Shown in pieces: positions 26,088 to 35,291 of a stretch of DNA of 64,000 nucleotides. Source of the DNA: Tenacibaculum pelagium (lineage in GTDB: Bacteria; Bacteroidota; Bacteroidia; Flavobacteriales; Flavobacteriaceae); the NCBI RefSeq assembly GCF_014062345.1, contig NZ_JACGLS010000001.1:558001-622000 (forward strand). Direction: 5' to 3'. Position numbers and translations under genes: made by a program. Numbering within the stretch: the stretch's first letter is position 1; each line of letters starts with the position of its first letter. The notes under the pieces are model-generated. The model was not told the DNA's origin, did no database searches, and saw only the letters and a program-made list of their open reading frames with translations.

Positions 26088-26738
26088 ATGACTAAGGCAG
26101 ACAAAGTACAATTTGTTATAAATACATTAGGAGAATTATATCCGGAAATACCTATCCCATTAGACCATAAGGATCCATACACTCTTTTAATCGCTGTTTT
26201 ATTATCTGCGCAATGTACCGATGTTCGTGTAAACCAAATTACACCTTTGTTATTTGCTAAAGCTGATAATCCTTATGATATGGTAAAAATGACCGTAGAA
26301 GAAATTAAGGAAATTATCAGACCTTGTGGATTATCACCAATGAAATCGAAAGGAATTTATGGTTTATCTAAAATTTTAATTGAAAAACATAACGGAAAAG
26401 TTCCTCAGAGCTTTGAATACTTAGAAGAGTTACCTGCTGTAGGACATAAAACTGCAAGTGTTGTAATGAGTCAAGCTTTCGATGTCCCTGCCTTTCCTGT
26501 AGATACTCACATCCATCGATTAATGTTTCGTTGGAATTTATCTAACGGAAAAAGTGTGAATCAAACAGAAAAAGATGCAAAACGTTTATTCCCAAGAGAA
26601 TTGTGGAATGATTTACACTTGCAAATTATTTGGTATGGTAGAGAATATTCTCCTGCTAGAGGATGGAAGTTAGAAAACGATATTATTACTAAAACTATTG
26701 GTAGAAAATCTGTTCTTAACGAATATTACAAAAATTAA
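26088..26738 (+). CDS. nth: Endonuclease III-family DNA glycosylase without Fe-S cysteines
   Basis: A 216-residue HhH-GPD glycosylase/AP lyase for oxidised pyrimidines. The HhH motif LPAVGHKTASVV carries the catalytic lysine (K121) and VDTHIHR carries the catalytic aspartate (D139). The C-terminus (YGREYSPARGWKLENDIITK) contains no cysteine, so the four-cysteine [4Fe-4S] cluster of E. coli Nth (C-X6-C-X2-C-X5-C) is missing. The open frame starts earlier (26019), but the ATG at 26088 is the natural start. Terminator follows. Confidence 0.92.
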   Translation: MTKADKVQFVINTLGELYPEIPIPLDHKDPYTLLIAVLLSAQCTDVRVNQITPLLFAKADNPYDMVKMTVEEIKEIIRPCGLSPMKSKGIYGLSKILIEKHNGKVPQSFEYLEELPAVGHKTASVVMSQAFDVPAFPVDTHIHRLMFRWNLSNGKSVNQTEKDAKRLFPRELWNDLHLQIIWYGREYSPARGWKLENDIITKTIGRKSVLNEYYKN

Positions 26739-26744
26739 GTCCAT

Positions 26745-26776
26745 AAAAAAAGCTCCAACATTAGTTGAAGCTTTTT
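26745..26776. terminator. Terminator after nth, also facing the small minus-strand gene
   Basis: Stem with one mismatch (AAGCTCCAAC / GTTGAAGCTT), loop ATTA, T tract. It can also serve the convergent 47-residue gene. Confidence 0.75.
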
Positions 26777-26782
26777 CCACTC

Positions 26783-26926
26783 TTAATTCAAATTCAATTC
26801 AATGAGATAGTTTGATTTGGTTTTAACTACTTTTAGCGATTTAGAAAAATTAATCAAAAATTGAACTGTTTCTTGTTTAGGTTTCATTTTAAAATCCGAA
26901 GATCTTTCAGAGTAAAGTTGTATCAT
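26783..26926 (-). CDS. 47-residue protein behind the ECF sigma factor gene
   Basis: Intact minus-strand reading frame MIQLYSERSSDFKMKPKQET...NLN with a purine-rich ribosome-binding site (AAAAGGGGA) 5 bases before ATG. The charged, short sequence is similar to small unnamed proteins I associate with flavobacterial sigma operons, recalled rather than checked. It starts 59 bases after the sigma gene and ends at a terminator, so co-transcription is likely. Function unknown. Confidence 0.65.
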   Translation of the reverse strand: MIQLYSERSSDFKMKPKQETVQFLINFSKSLKVVKTKSNYLIELNLN

Positions 26927-26985
26927 ATATCCCCTTTTATTAGTTTATTTTCAAGTATTTAACGATACAATTTTACTAATATTGT

Positions 26986-27573
26986 CTAATTTACTAAAAT
27001 AATTTTATTTTTTTCAATTATTTTTCTCAAATTAATTAAAGCATAACGCATTCTTCCTAAAGCTGTGTTAATACTAACCCCCGTGTTTTCAGAGATTTCA
27101 TTAAAACTCATGTCGTTATAAATACGCATTTTTAAAACTTCTTTTTGCTCTTCTGGCAATTCTTCTACTAATTCTTTAACATCAGCTAAAATTTGCTCTT
27201 TAATAATTTTATTTTCTGCGTTTAAAGATCCATCACTTAAAACTGAAAAAATATCAAAATCATCAGTATTATTAAATTTTGGCATTCTGTTACTCTTTCT
27301 AAAAAAATCAATAATTAAATTATGAGCAATTCTCATAACCCAGGGTAAAAACTTACCTTCTTCATTATAACTTCCTTTTTTTAGTGTGCGAATTACTTTT
27401 ATAAAAGTATCTTGAAAAATATCTTCTGTAGTATCTCTGTTTTGTACTTTGCTGTAGATAAAGCTGTACAATCTTTGTTGGTGACGTTTAATCAATAATT
27501 CTATTGCTAATTCTTTTCCATTCAGATAGTCTTTTACTAAAACACTATCGCTTATAACATCTTTATGCATCAT
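26986..27573 (-). CDS. ECF-family RNA polymerase sigma factor
   Basis: A 195-residue sigma factor. Region 2 is clear (LIKRHQQRLYSFIYSKVQNR, TTEDIFQDTFIKVIRTLKKG, FLPWVMRIAHNLIIDFFRK), and so is region 4 (LPEEQKEVLKMRIYNDMSF, NEISENTGVSINTALGRMRY). Start MMHKD at 27573 or one codon later. No anti-sigma gene lies next to it; a 47-residue gene follows. An A/T-rich inverted pair (27573-27589 with 27632-27643) and a perfect palindrome GTAACTAGTTAC (27669-27680) are upstream. Confidence 0.9.
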   Translation of the reverse strand: MMHKDVISDSVLVKDYLNGKELAIELLIKRHQQRLYSFIYSKVQNRDTTEDIFQDTFIKVIRTLKKGSYNEEGKFLPWVMRIAHNLIIDFFRKSNRMPKFNNTDDFDIFSVLSDGSLNAENKIIKEQILADVKELVEELPEEQKEVLKMRIYNDMSFNEISENTGVSINTALGRMRYALINLRKIIEKNKIILVN

Positions 27574-27797
27574 AATTACTTTTTTTTAGAATCCGTTAAG
27601 ACTCTTTCGTTAAGGGGTATATTTATTAAAAAGTAATTATTTTGCTATAGGCTATTAATTATTGATTAGTAACTAGTTACAAATATTCAATTTTTTATTT
27701 ACAATTACAAACAATCAATAAAGTTTATCTTAAAAAACTAAAAAAACAATTATATAATCTTTAAAAAGATTTCTAAAAGTGGTATTTTTAGCGTTTA

Positions 27798-27805
27798 TAT
27801 TTTTG
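27798..27805 (+). promoter_or_regulatory. -7 box candidate (TATTTTTG) immediately before uvrA
   Basis: An exact TANNTTTG box only 5 bases before the uvrA ATG. If real, transcription would start at or next to the start codon (leaderless). No clear -33 TTG was seen. Confidence 0.35.
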
Positions 27806-27810
27806 AGTAA

Positions 27811-30597
27811 ATGAAGACAGATATTTCTACCGTTAACCCTAAGGAAAACATTATTATAAAAGGAGCCAAACTGCACAATTTAAAAGACATTGACGTAGTG
27901 ATTCCTCGAAATAAATTAGTAGTTATTACTGGGCTTTCTGGCTCAGGAAAATCTTCATTAGCATTTGACACGCTGTATGCTGAAGGGCAAAGACGCTATG
28001 TTGAAAGTTTATCTTCGTACGCACGTCAGTTTCTTGGAAAGTTACACAAACCAAAAGTTGATTATATTAAAGGGATTGCGCCTGCAATTGCTATCGAACA
28101 AAAGGTAAATTCAACAAATCCACGTTCAACAGTAGGTACCTCAACCGAAATTTACGATTATATAAAACTCTTATATGCTCGCATTGGTAAAACCATTTCC
28201 CCAATCTCTGGAAATGAAGTGAAAAAACACACCGTTTCTGATGTATTAAACTTTGTAAAAACATTTGAAGAAAGAACCAAATTATTATTACTTGCCCCTA
28301 TCACTATTAACGAAAACCGTGATATTAAAACTGTTTTACAGGTTTTAACTCAGCAAGGTTACGCTCGTTTAAAATACAACAATAAGGTTTATCGAATTGA
28401 CGAATTTGATATTAAAGATTATAAAAACGACGAAATATTTTTAGTTATTGATAGAATCGTTATTAAAAACGACGAAGATTTTTATAATAGATTAGGAGAC
28501 GCCATTCAAACTGCTTTTTTTGAAGGAAAAGGCTTTTGCTATATCGAAAATATAGCAACTTCAACAGTTACTCCTTTTAGTAATAAATTTGAACTAGACG
28601 GAATTTCTTTTTTAGAACCAAACACTCATCTATTCAGCTTTAATAATCCATACGGAGCATGTCCTACATGCGAAGGTTATGGTAGTGTTATTGGTATAGA
28701 TGAAGATTTAGTGATTCCAAATACAGGACTGTCTATTTACGAGAATGCAATTTTTCCTTTTAAAACAGATAGCTACTTACATTATAAAGAAGATTTAATT
28801 CTGGGTGCCGAAGCATTCGGCATTCCAATTCACAGACCCTGGTTTGAACTTTCTGATGAACAAAAAGAGCTTGTTTGGAATGGAACTAAAAAATTTAAAG
28901 GAATACATCATCTATTTAAAACTTTAGAAGAGAAGAGTTACAAAATTCAAAACCGCGTGATGCTTTCTCGCTATCGTGGAAAAACTACCTGTACAGATTG
29001 TAGCGGTAAGCGTTTACGAAAAGAAGCTAATTACGTTCAGGTTTATGGGAAAACTATTTCTGAATTAGTTACCCTTCCGCTAGATGAATTAGCTGTTTTA
29101 TTCAACAATATTGAATTGAATAAGTATGAAGAAAAAATTGGGAAACGTTTATTGACAGAAATTAATAATCGCTTACAATTTTTAACCGATGTTGGTTTGA
29201 ATTATTTAACTTTAAATAGAACTTCAAACACTTTATCAGGAGGAGAAAGTCAACGCATAAACTTAGCAACTTCATTGGGTAGCTCTTTAGTAGGCTCTAT
29301 GTATATTTTAGATGAACCGAGTATTGGTTTGCATCCAAAAGATACTGAACGTTTAATTAAAGTTTTAAAAGATCTTCGTGATTTAGGAAACACCGTTATT
29401 GTAGTTGAACATGATGAAGATATTATGAAAGAAGCTGATTATATTATAGATATCGGTCCTGAAGCAGGAACTTATGGTGGTCATGTAGTTGCTGAAGGAA
29501 CTTTTAATGAAATTTTACAATCAGAATCTTTAACAGCAAAATATTTATCTGAAGAGCTAAAAATTGAAGTTCCTGCTTCTCGTAGAAATTCTAAGAATTC
29601 AATTGATATTATTGGAGCACGAGAAAACAATTTAAAAAATATTGATGTTTCTTTTCCGCTAAATAACTTGACGGTTATTACAGGGGTTTCTGGAAGTGGA
29701 AAAAGTACCTTGGTTAAAAAAATTCTATATCCAGCAATGCAAAAAAAGCTAGTTGGTTATGGAAACAAAATTGGTCAATACACAGATATTAAAGGAAGTT
29801 ATGATAATTTAAAACATGTTGAGTTTATCGATCAAAATCCTATAGGTCGTTCTTCAAGGTCTAACCCTGTTACTTATATAAAGGCTTATGATGATATTCG
29901 AAAATTATTATCTGAGCAAAAATTATCTAAAATAAGAAACTATCAGCCAAAACATTTTTCATTTAATGTAGAAGGAGGTCGTTGCGAAGTTTGTAAAGGT
30001 GAAGGTGAAGTTACTATCGAAATGCAATTTATGGCAGATGTACATTTGCAATGCGATACTTGTAACGGGAAACGCTTTAAGAAAGAAGTTTTAGAAGTAA
30101 ATTTTGAAGAAAAAACAATTGATGATATTCTAAATCTTACTATTGATGATGCTGTAGCTTTTTTCACAGAGAACAACCAACCTAAAATTGCTAGAAAACT
30201 AAAACCTTTACAAGATGTTGGATTAGGATATGTTCAATTAGGGCAATCATCATCTACTCTATCTGGTGGAGAAGCACAACGTATAAAGCTTGCCTCATTT
30301 TTAGTAAAAGGAAATACAAAAGATAAAGCCTTATTTATTTTTGATGAACCTACTACAGGCTTACATTTTCATGATATTAAAAAGCTATTAGCTTCTTTTA
30401 ATGCTTTAATAGAAAAAGGGCATTCTATTGTGGTTATTGAGCACAATATTGAACTTATAAAATGTGCTGACTACATTATTGATTTAGGAACTGAAGGAGG
30501 AAAAAATGGAGGAAACCTAATTTTTACTGGTACACCAGAAGAAATGGTTAAGAATAAAAAATCTTACACTGCTAGTTATTTAAAAGACAAAATATAA
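27811..30597 (+). CDS. uvrA: Excinuclease ABC subunit A
   Basis: UvrA detects bulky DNA lesions and loads UvrB in nucleotide excision repair. The 928 residues hold both ABC ATPase halves: Walker [13 protein letters not shown] and [12 protein letters not shown], signatures [13 protein letters not shown] and [13 protein letters not shown], Walker B blocks [15 protein letters not shown] and [15 protein letters not shown]. Zinc modules CPTCEGYG ... CTDCSGK and CEVCKGEG ... CDTCNGK are present. The order and length are standard. uvrB is not in the window. Confidence 0.98.
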   Translation: MKTDISTVNPKENIIIKGAKLHNLKDIDVVIPRNKLVVITGLSGSGKSSLAFDTLYAEGQRRYVESLSSYARQFLGKLHKPKVDYIKGIAPAIAIEQKVNSTNPRSTVGTSTEIYDYIKLLYARIGKTISPISGNEVKKHTVSDVLNFVKTFEERTKLLLLAPITINENRDIKTVLQVLTQQGYARLKYNNKVYRIDEFDIKDYKNDEIFLVIDRIVIKNDEDFYNRLGDAIQTAFFEGKGFCYIENIATSTVTPFSNKFELDGISFLEPNTHLFSFNNPYGACPTCEGYGSVIGIDEDLVIPNTGLSIYENAIFPFKTDSYLHYKEDLILGAEAFGIPIHRPWFELSDEQKELVWNGTKKFKGIHHLFKTLEEKSYKIQNRVMLSRYRGKTTCTDCSGKRLRKEANYVQVYGKTISELVTLPLDELAVLFNNIELNKYEEKIGKRLLTEINNRLQFLTDVGLNYLTLNRTSNTLSGGESQRINLATSLGSSLVGSMYILDEPSIGLHPKDTERLIKVLKDLRDLGNTVIVVEHDEDIMKEADYIIDIGPEAGTYGGHVVAEGTFNEILQSESLTAKYLSEELKIEVPASRRNSKNSIDIIGARENNLKNIDVSFPLNNLTVITGVSGSGKSTLVKKILYPAMQKKLVGYGNKIGQYTDIKGSYDNLKHVEFIDQNPIGRSSRSNPVTYIKAYDDIRKLLSEQKLSKIRNYQPKHFSFNVEGGRCEVCKGEGEVTIEMQFMADVHLQCDTCNGKRFKKEVLEVNFEEKTIDDILNLTIDDAVAFFTENNQPKIARKLKPLQDVGLGYVQLGQSSSTLSGGEAQRIKLASFLVKGNTKDKALFIFDEPTTGLHFHDIKKLLASFNALIEKGHSIVVIEHNIELIKCADYIIDLGTEGGKNGGNLIFTGTPEEMVKNKKSYTASYLKDKI

Positions 30598-30670
30598 AAC
30601 TGCCCAACCTTTTATGGATAGACAGCCTTAACGTAACAAAAACTAACAAAATTCAATAGCCTTTTTTAGC

Positions 30671-31291
30671 TTACTGAAAACTTTTATCTCCTACTCTTGG
30701 GTTGTACACATAATCAAAAGTATAATAACGTGGTTCACTTGAAGTTGTAATTGTGTTAGGGTTATCTTTATAATAACTTTTTATTTCCATTTTAGCGTAA
30801 TTCCCATCAATAGTTTTAACAACTAAAATAGTCCCTGCATTTGCAGTTACAATTCTATTTCCATAAGTATACCAATCATCTCCTCCATCAGATGTAATTG
30901 CGTATACACCGTTTGCATCTTGTTTAAATTTGTCTTCAGTCGGCGTTTCTTTTACATCTTTAAATGGACTTTTTATTACAGCTAAAGATGCATTACCAGT
31001 TCTTTCTGGTTCATCTGTTAAACCATATTTATTACCTCCATTAATAATAACTCTAAGTCCTCTAAAAGCAATATCCCAATTATCATCTGTTACTTGTTTT
31101 CCTTCTTTAAAACTAAACTTCGTAAACTCTCCTGAAATTGGTTGACCATGACCTGCTTGTTCCTGTGGTGCATGTAAATTTGATATTGTTTTAGCTTCAA
31201 TAGGCTCTATAACAAGACTATCGTTTTCTGAACACGATATAACGATAAAAGTTAATACTACTAATAATAAAATTGATTTTAAGTTTTTCAT
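30671..31291 (-). CDS. HmuY-family haem-binding lipoprotein
   Basis: A 206-residue lipoprotein with a lipobox VISC at residues 17-20. It carries the HmuY signature DDNWDIAFRGLRVIINGGN and ends in the beta-rich RYYTFDYVYNPRVGDKSFQ block. HmuY proteins bind haem at the outer surface and pass it to a TonB-dependent receptor. It is the third gene of a haem-uptake operon (receptor, DoxX-like, HmuY) on the minus strand. Haem specificity is inferred from family and neighbours. Confidence 0.82.
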   Translation of the reverse strand: MKNLKSILLLVVLTFIVISCSENDSLVIEPIEAKTISNLHAPQEQAGHGQPISGEFTKFSFKEGKQVTDDNWDIAFRGLRVIINGGNKYGLTDEPERTGNASLAVIKSPFKDVKETPTEDKFKQDANGVYAITSDGGDDWYTYGNRIVTANAGTILVVKTIDGNYAKMEIKSYYKDNPNTITTSSEPRYYTFDYVYNPRVGDKSFQ

Positions 31292-31308
31292 TTTTGGTTG
31301 ATTTATAA

Positions 31309-31773
31309 TTATTTATTTAAAAATTGTAATTGTTCTGGTTGAAATAAAACTGCTTTCATCTTTCGAATTACTACGATTAAAAACCATACGTTTATTAATA
31401 ATAATCCTAAGGTTTGAAGTAACTCACTGGTTTCATCAAACTCTAAAAACAGGTGAAAGAAAAAGATGTTTACTACTATTGGAAAAGCCATTATTGCTCC
31501 TAATAATGTAAATACTTGACTAATTAATAATACACCACATAAAATTTGCATTGCTCCTAAAAACTGCCACATATAACCGGTTTGTTTCATTCCGTTTATG
31601 TACAGTATTTTTTGAAGGGTTTCTGTTTTTTCTGGTTGTTGAAATTTTTGAGCTTTCGCTACCACTTGATTTGGAGACGGATTTTCTTTTGAAAATTTTC
31701 CTATCCCGCCATAGATTAACATACCACCTAAAACTAAACTTAGTACTAGGTTGATGATTTTTTCTATTGTCAT
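31309..31773 (-). CDS. DoxX-family membrane protein
   Basis: A 154-residue four-span membrane protein: LVLSLVLGGMLIYGGIGKF, GYMWQFLGAMQILCGVLLIS, LLGAIMAFPIVVNIFFFHLFL and LGLLLINVWFLIVVIRKM. This is the DoxX/SURF4-like arrangement. It lies between the TonB receptor and HmuY genes (17-base gaps), so it is part of the haem-uptake operon. Its biochemical role is not known. Confidence 0.75.
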   Translation of the reverse strand: MTIEKIINLVLSLVLGGMLIYGGIGKFSKENPSPNQVVAKAQKFQQPEKTETLQKILYINGMKQTGYMWQFLGAMQILCGVLLISQVFTLLGAIMAFPIVVNIFFFHLFLEFDETSELLQTLGLLLINVWFLIVVIRKMKAVLFQPEQLQFLNK

Positions 31774-31790
31774 AATTGATTGATTTATAG

Positions 31791-33845
31791 TTAAAAATTA
31801 AATTGAATTCTACTGTAAATTATTCTTCCTAAACGAAGTACACTGTCATTATTCGGAAAATTATTTGAATTTTCTACTCCTTCTTCGTTGAATAAATTAT
31901 CTACCCCAACTTGAAGTGTAATAAAGTCTTTAAAGCTCTTATCAATAGTTAAATTGATTTGAAGATTATCTGAAACAAACTTGTCGTAATTATCTATAAT
32001 TCCTTGGCTGTTGTTTGTGTCAAACAATGCATATTTACTTCTATAAATTCCTCTAATATTAGCTGAGAAATTATGCTCAAAATTTTCGTAAAATAATTTT
32101 AGATTGGCTGTGTGTTTAGATCTGTTTGCTAAACCGAAATAGTTATTTAGGGTTAACTTTTCTGAAGAAGATGAAGATGTTCTTCTAATAAATATCTCTC
32201 CGTTTTTAATTTTTGATTCCTGCTCTTTATCACCAGTATCTAGAAACTGATATCCACCTAGAATTTTTAAATTATGGTTTAGCTTATAACTAACATCTAA
32301 CTCGACACCTTGGGTATATACTTCAGAAATATTCCTGTAAGAAAACACTCTGGTATTATTTGGCAAATTAAGTTCATTTGGATTCAGTTCTGTATCAAAC
32401 GTATCTATCAATTCAGATATATCATTTCTAAAGAGATTAATATCTAATTTTAAGTTGTTTATCGGCTTAATTTGAAAACCAAAATTATATCCAATAGATG
32501 TTTCTGGTTTTAACTCTCTTTCAATACGTTCTAATCCGGTTGCATTTGGATATAAATCATGAATTGCTTGCGTACCTAAAACGATATATCCTCCTACACC
32601 ATTTCTAAAGTTTAAGTACAACTGGCGAAAATCTGGAGCTTTAAAACCTGTTCCGACAGAAGTTTTAACAGCTAACCAATTATTTATTTTATATCGAGCT
32701 GATAATTTTGGTGAAAAAGCAGATTTATACTTATCAGGATTATCAAACCTTGCACCTAATACTACATTAAGTCTATTAAGCGGATTAAAATCGTATTGAG
32801 CAAAAGCATAATAAGCTATAAACTTCTTTTTATCATCAAACTCACTTCTTAGCAGTGCATCAAAATTTACTCCTACTCCTGTTATTAAATTACTATTCTT
32901 AAGTTTAAGTTTACTCTTTATTTCTGGTCGATTAAGACTTCTATCGAAAACTGTTACTTCATTATTAAAAACACTTTCGGCTTTATACTGTGTACCGTAA
33001 AATGAATAATCTATAGACCAAGAATTATTTATTCTATGATTCCAATTTGTACTAAAATTCCAATCTCTTTGAGTATTATTTCCAAAAGCACTTTTTTGAT
33101 TTTGAGTATATAAACGTTGAGAAATGTTTCCTTTTAAGTTTTCAGAGAAGTCATATAACACCTTCAAATTTCCTGTAAAATTCTGATGTGGATACGTTGT
33201 TATATTTTCTGTTTCTGGAGATAAATCAAAACCTCCACTAGAGTTTAAGTTTACATCGGCAACAACTCCTAATTTATCTTTTTTAGAAGTAATTCCTGCA
33301 TTAATGTCTAATTCATTCTTAGCTCCAAATCTGGTTAACAATTGAAAATTACCTTTAAGCTGGTTTTCTTTTGGAGTTTCTGTTATAATATTAACTACTC
33401 CTCCAATCGCTTCAGATCCGTACAACGAAGAAGACGGACCTTTTACTACTTCAATTTGTTTAATGCTATTTACTGTTAGTCGGTTTAAATCAATATTACC
33501 TGAAGTTCTACCTACAATTGGTACTCCATCTATCATAATCAACGTATAATCTGCAGATACACCTTGAAGCTGTAACCCTTCTGAGTTACCAAAATCAGTC
33601 ACCATTACTATACCTGTTTGTTCTAGTAATATATCTCGTAACCTAACCGAACCTGATTTTTGTAATTGCTTTTTTGTTATTAAGGTTACTGGCATTGGTA
33701 CTAGAGATAACTGCCTCTTAGTTCTAGTAGCAGTAACTATTACTTCATCTAACTTTTCATCTTTTTTTACTTGTTCTTTTTTTTGTGAAAAAACAATATT
33801 AGAAATCATTATTAATGGTAAAAGCCATTTTCTGTTTAGAATCAT
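31791..33845 (-). CDS. TonB-dependent receptor (haem/iron uptake, HmuR-like)
   Basis: A 684-residue outer-membrane receptor: signal peptide (ends near SNIVFSQ), the EVIVTATRTKRQLSLVP TonB-box and plug start, plug blocks KSGSVRLRDILLEQTGIV and YTLIMIDGVPIVGR, YGSEAIGGVVNIIT, and a barrel ending in RIIYSRIQFNF. The final aromatic residue fits outer-membrane assembly. It heads a minus-strand operon with DoxX-like and HmuY-like genes, which points to haem or other iron-complex import. A well-matched promoter lies 18 bases before the ATG. Confidence 0.87.
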   Translation of the reverse strand: MILNRKWLLPLIMISNIVFSQKKEQVKKDEKLDEVIVTATRTKRQLSLVPMPVTLITKKQLQKSGSVRLRDILLEQTGIVMVTDFGNSEGLQLQGVSADYTLIMIDGVPIVGRTSGNIDLNRLTVNSIKQIEVVKGPSSSLYGSEAIGGVVNIITETPKENQLKGNFQLLTRFGAKNELDINAGITSKKDKLGVVADVNLNSSGGFDLSPETENITTYPHQNFTGNLKVLYDFSENLKGNISQRLYTQNQKSAFGNNTQRDWNFSTNWNHRINNSWSIDYSFYGTQYKAESVFNNEVTVFDRSLNRPEIKSKLKLKNSNLITGVGVNFDALLRSEFDDKKKFIAYYAFAQYDFNPLNRLNVVLGARFDNPDKYKSAFSPKLSARYKINNWLAVKTSVGTGFKAPDFRQLYLNFRNGVGGYIVLGTQAIHDLYPNATGLERIERELKPETSIGYNFGFQIKPINNLKLDINLFRNDISELIDTFDTELNPNELNLPNNTRVFSYRNISEVYTQGVELDVSYKLNHNLKILGGYQFLDTGDKEQESKIKNGEIFIRRTSSSSSEKLTLNNYFGLANRSKHTANLKLFYENFEHNFSANIRGIYRSKYALFDTNNSQGIIDNYDKFVSDNLQINLTIDKSFKDFITLQVGVDNLFNEEGVENSNNFPNNDSVLRLGRIIYSRIQFNF

Positions 33846-33862
33846 TCTTAATAATTTTGATG

Positions 33863-33888
33863 CAAATATATATTTTATTTTTATTCAA
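33863..33888 (-). promoter_or_regulatory. Promoter of the haem-uptake operon
   Basis: On the minus strand TTG (33886-33888), 15 bp, then TATATTTG (33863-33870). The spacing is 2 bp shorter than the usual 17-23 bp. It faces a divergent -7 box for the DUF6607-like gene. Confidence 0.5.
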
Positions 33889-33898
33889 TCTAAATAAA
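33880..33898. promoter_or_regulatory. Candidate Fur-like operator between divergent haem genes
   Basis: TTTATTCAATCTAAATAAA is an imperfect 19-bp palindrome lying over the -33 of the receptor operon and before the divergent gene. Position fits an iron-responsive operator. The AT richness means a chance palindrome is possible. Confidence 0.3.
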
Positions 33899-33903
33899 CT
33901 TTA

Positions 33904-33911
33904 TATATTTG
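33904..33911 (+). promoter_or_regulatory. -7 box candidate (TATATTTG) for the DUF6607-like gene
   Basis: An exact TANNTTTG box 32 bases before the ATG, divergent from the haem operon promoter. No TTG at the usual distance. Confidence 0.45.
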
Positions 33912-33943
33912 TCGAAAATTTTTAATTCAAACAAATTCATAAA

Positions 33944-34852
33944 ATGAAGAAAATAATCTTACTAATTACAGCTTTAACCTTAGCATCAAATGGTTGGAGT
34001 CAAAAAACAAAAAAGGAACAAGATATTAAAGCTATAAAAGCAATGAGTGGTTGTTTTAATGTTGGTTTTAATTTTACCGAAACCTTTAATTATTCAAAAG
34101 ACTCAACCTATACTCCTTCTAAAACAAAACATGAAAAAGCTTTAGAATGGGTAGAAGTTGTAACTGATAAATCGAATAAAATTCAGTTACAACACATATT
34201 AATTGTTGGTAAAAAAGATAAACCACATATTGTAAAACACTGGAGACAAGATTGGGTTTATGAAAATCAAAATTTATATGAATTCAATAAAAACAAAAAC
34301 TGGAAATTCACACAATTACCTCAAAACGAAGTAAAAGGGCAATGGGCACAGAAAGTGTATCAAGTAGATGATAGTCCGAGATACGAAGGGAGTGCTACTT
34401 GGGTTCATGTTGACGGAAAAAGTTATTGGGAAAATAAAACTGATGCCCCTTTAGCTAGAAGAGAACATACTCAAAGAAAAGATTATAATGTTTTAGTTAG
34501 AAGAAATCGTCATGAAATCACTTCTAAAGGTTGGATTCACAATCAAGATAACGACAAAGTAATTAGAAAAGATAACGAAGAAGATTTCTTACTAGCACAA
34601 GAAAAAGGATTTAACACTTATGAAAAAGTTGAAGACACTAAATGTGAGGCAGCAATTAAATACTGGAAAGAAAACAAAGGCTTCTGGAAACGAGTTAGAA
34701 ATAGATGGGAAAATACTTTTAAAAAGGATAAAGATATTTCATTGAAAAAATCAATAGATAATAAGCCTTTATTTATGCACATTTTTAAACTTGGTAAAGA
34801 TGCTAGTAAAAAAGAAATTGATGAAGTACTAAATAAATTCTTAAAATCTTAA
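33944..34852 (+). CDS. DUF6607-like exported protein
   Basis: A 302-residue protein with a signal peptide (ends near SNGWSQ). It contains the pattern MSGCFNVGFNFTETF and tryptophan-rich blocks (VKHWRQDWVYENQNLYEFN, ATWVHVDGKSYWENKTDAPL, RREHTQRKDYNVLVRRNRHE). I associate this with DUF6607, a Bacteroidota family often next to iron or haem genes. The gene is divergent from the haem operon and may share its regulation. The function is unknown. Confidence 0.6.
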   Translation: MKKIILLITALTLASNGWSQKTKKEQDIKAIKAMSGCFNVGFNFTETFNYSKDSTYTPSKTKHEKALEWVEVVTDKSNKIQLQHILIVGKKDKPHIVKHWRQDWVYENQNLYEFNKNKNWKFTQLPQNEVKGQWAQKVYQVDDSPRYEGSATWVHVDGKSYWENKTDAPLARREHTQRKDYNVLVRRNRHEITSKGWIHNQDNDKVIRKDNEEDFLLAQEKGFNTYEKVEDTKCEAAIKYWKENKGFWKRVRNRWENTFKKDKDISLKKSIDNKPLFMHIFKLGKDASKKEIDEVLNKFLKS

Positions 34853-34874
34853 TTGTTAGTTTTTGTTGTTTACT

Positions 34875-34914
34875 AAACCCTTTATTTTCATAATAAGAAA
34901 ATAAAGGGTTTTCT
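34875..34914 (+). terminator. Terminator after the DUF6607-like gene
   Basis: A fifteen-pair stem AAACCCTTTATTTTC / GAAAATAAAGGGTTT, loop ATAATAA, then T-rich. Confidence 0.85.
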
Positions 34915-34921
34915 CTTTTTA

Positions 34922-34957
34922 CAACGAATTCTAATTTATTCCCAACGAATTCTAATT
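34922..34957 (+). promoter_or_regulatory. Direct repeat CAACGAATTCTAATT x2, 21 bp apart: candidate LytTR operator
   Basis: Two identical 15-bp copies start at 34922 and 34943, exactly two helical turns apart. On the other strand each holds TTCGTTG, close to the LytTR site pattern [TA][AC][CA]GTTN[AG][TG]. A TAATTTTG -7 box lies at 34986-34993, placing the repeats about 40 to 75 bases before the expected transcript start, a usual activator position. A LytTR regulator gene is encoded 3.5 kb downstream. Confidence 0.5.
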
Positions 34958-34985
34958 AACTTCAAATTACACTTCACTTCTCCTC

Positions 34986-34993
34986 TAATTTTG
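34986..34993 (+). promoter_or_regulatory. -7 box candidate (TAATTTTG) for the 71-residue / 357-residue operon
   Basis: An exact TANNTTTG match about 52 bases before the ATG. There is no TTG -33, which fits activator-dependent use with the direct repeats upstream. Confidence 0.5.
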
Positions 34994-35044
34994 ACCATAT
35001 AAAACCTCTTAAAGGTAATTAGAAAACTAAAAGAACAAACAATT

Positions 35045-35260
35045 ATGTGGTCAAATAACAATTATTCATCAGTATTAAAAATGTACTTAAACAAGTACAC
35101 GAGTTTAAAACTACAAGTAAATAACAACGGGTTAATCGCTTCTGTAGAAAAAGAAGAAAATGGTTTATGGGTTAACGATAGAAATCTACCAAACATCCTA
35201 AATAAACTATCTAATGATTTTAACCTTGAAAAAAATGTAACCATCATTTTACAACAATAA
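35045..35260 (+). CDS. 71-residue hypothetical protein
   Basis: Not recognised. A 71-residue soluble-looking protein (MWSNNNYSSVLKMYLNKYTS ... NVTIILQQ), N-rich, with no membrane segment or signal peptide. It lies behind the candidate LytTR-controlled promoter and 31 bases before a lipoprotein gene, so it probably starts that operon. Its length, codon use and position support a real gene. Confidence 0.6.
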   Translation: MWSNNNYSSVLKMYLNKYTSLKLQVNNNGLIASVEKEENGLWVNDRNLPNILNKLSNDFNLEKNVTIILQQ

Positions 35261-35291
35261 CTATAAACAATAACCTTAAAATAAAAAACCT

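Noticed and set aside
27669..27680. Perfect palindrome GTAACTAGTTAC before an ECF sigma gene as an operator
   Set aside because: Single short AT-rich palindrome with no second copy; chance cannot be excluded, so it is only mentioned.
31551..31754. Open frames opposite to known genes (for example opposite DoxX, uvrA, clpC, gyrA)
   Set aside because: All are shadows of genes on the other strand, with no own start signals or family patterns.
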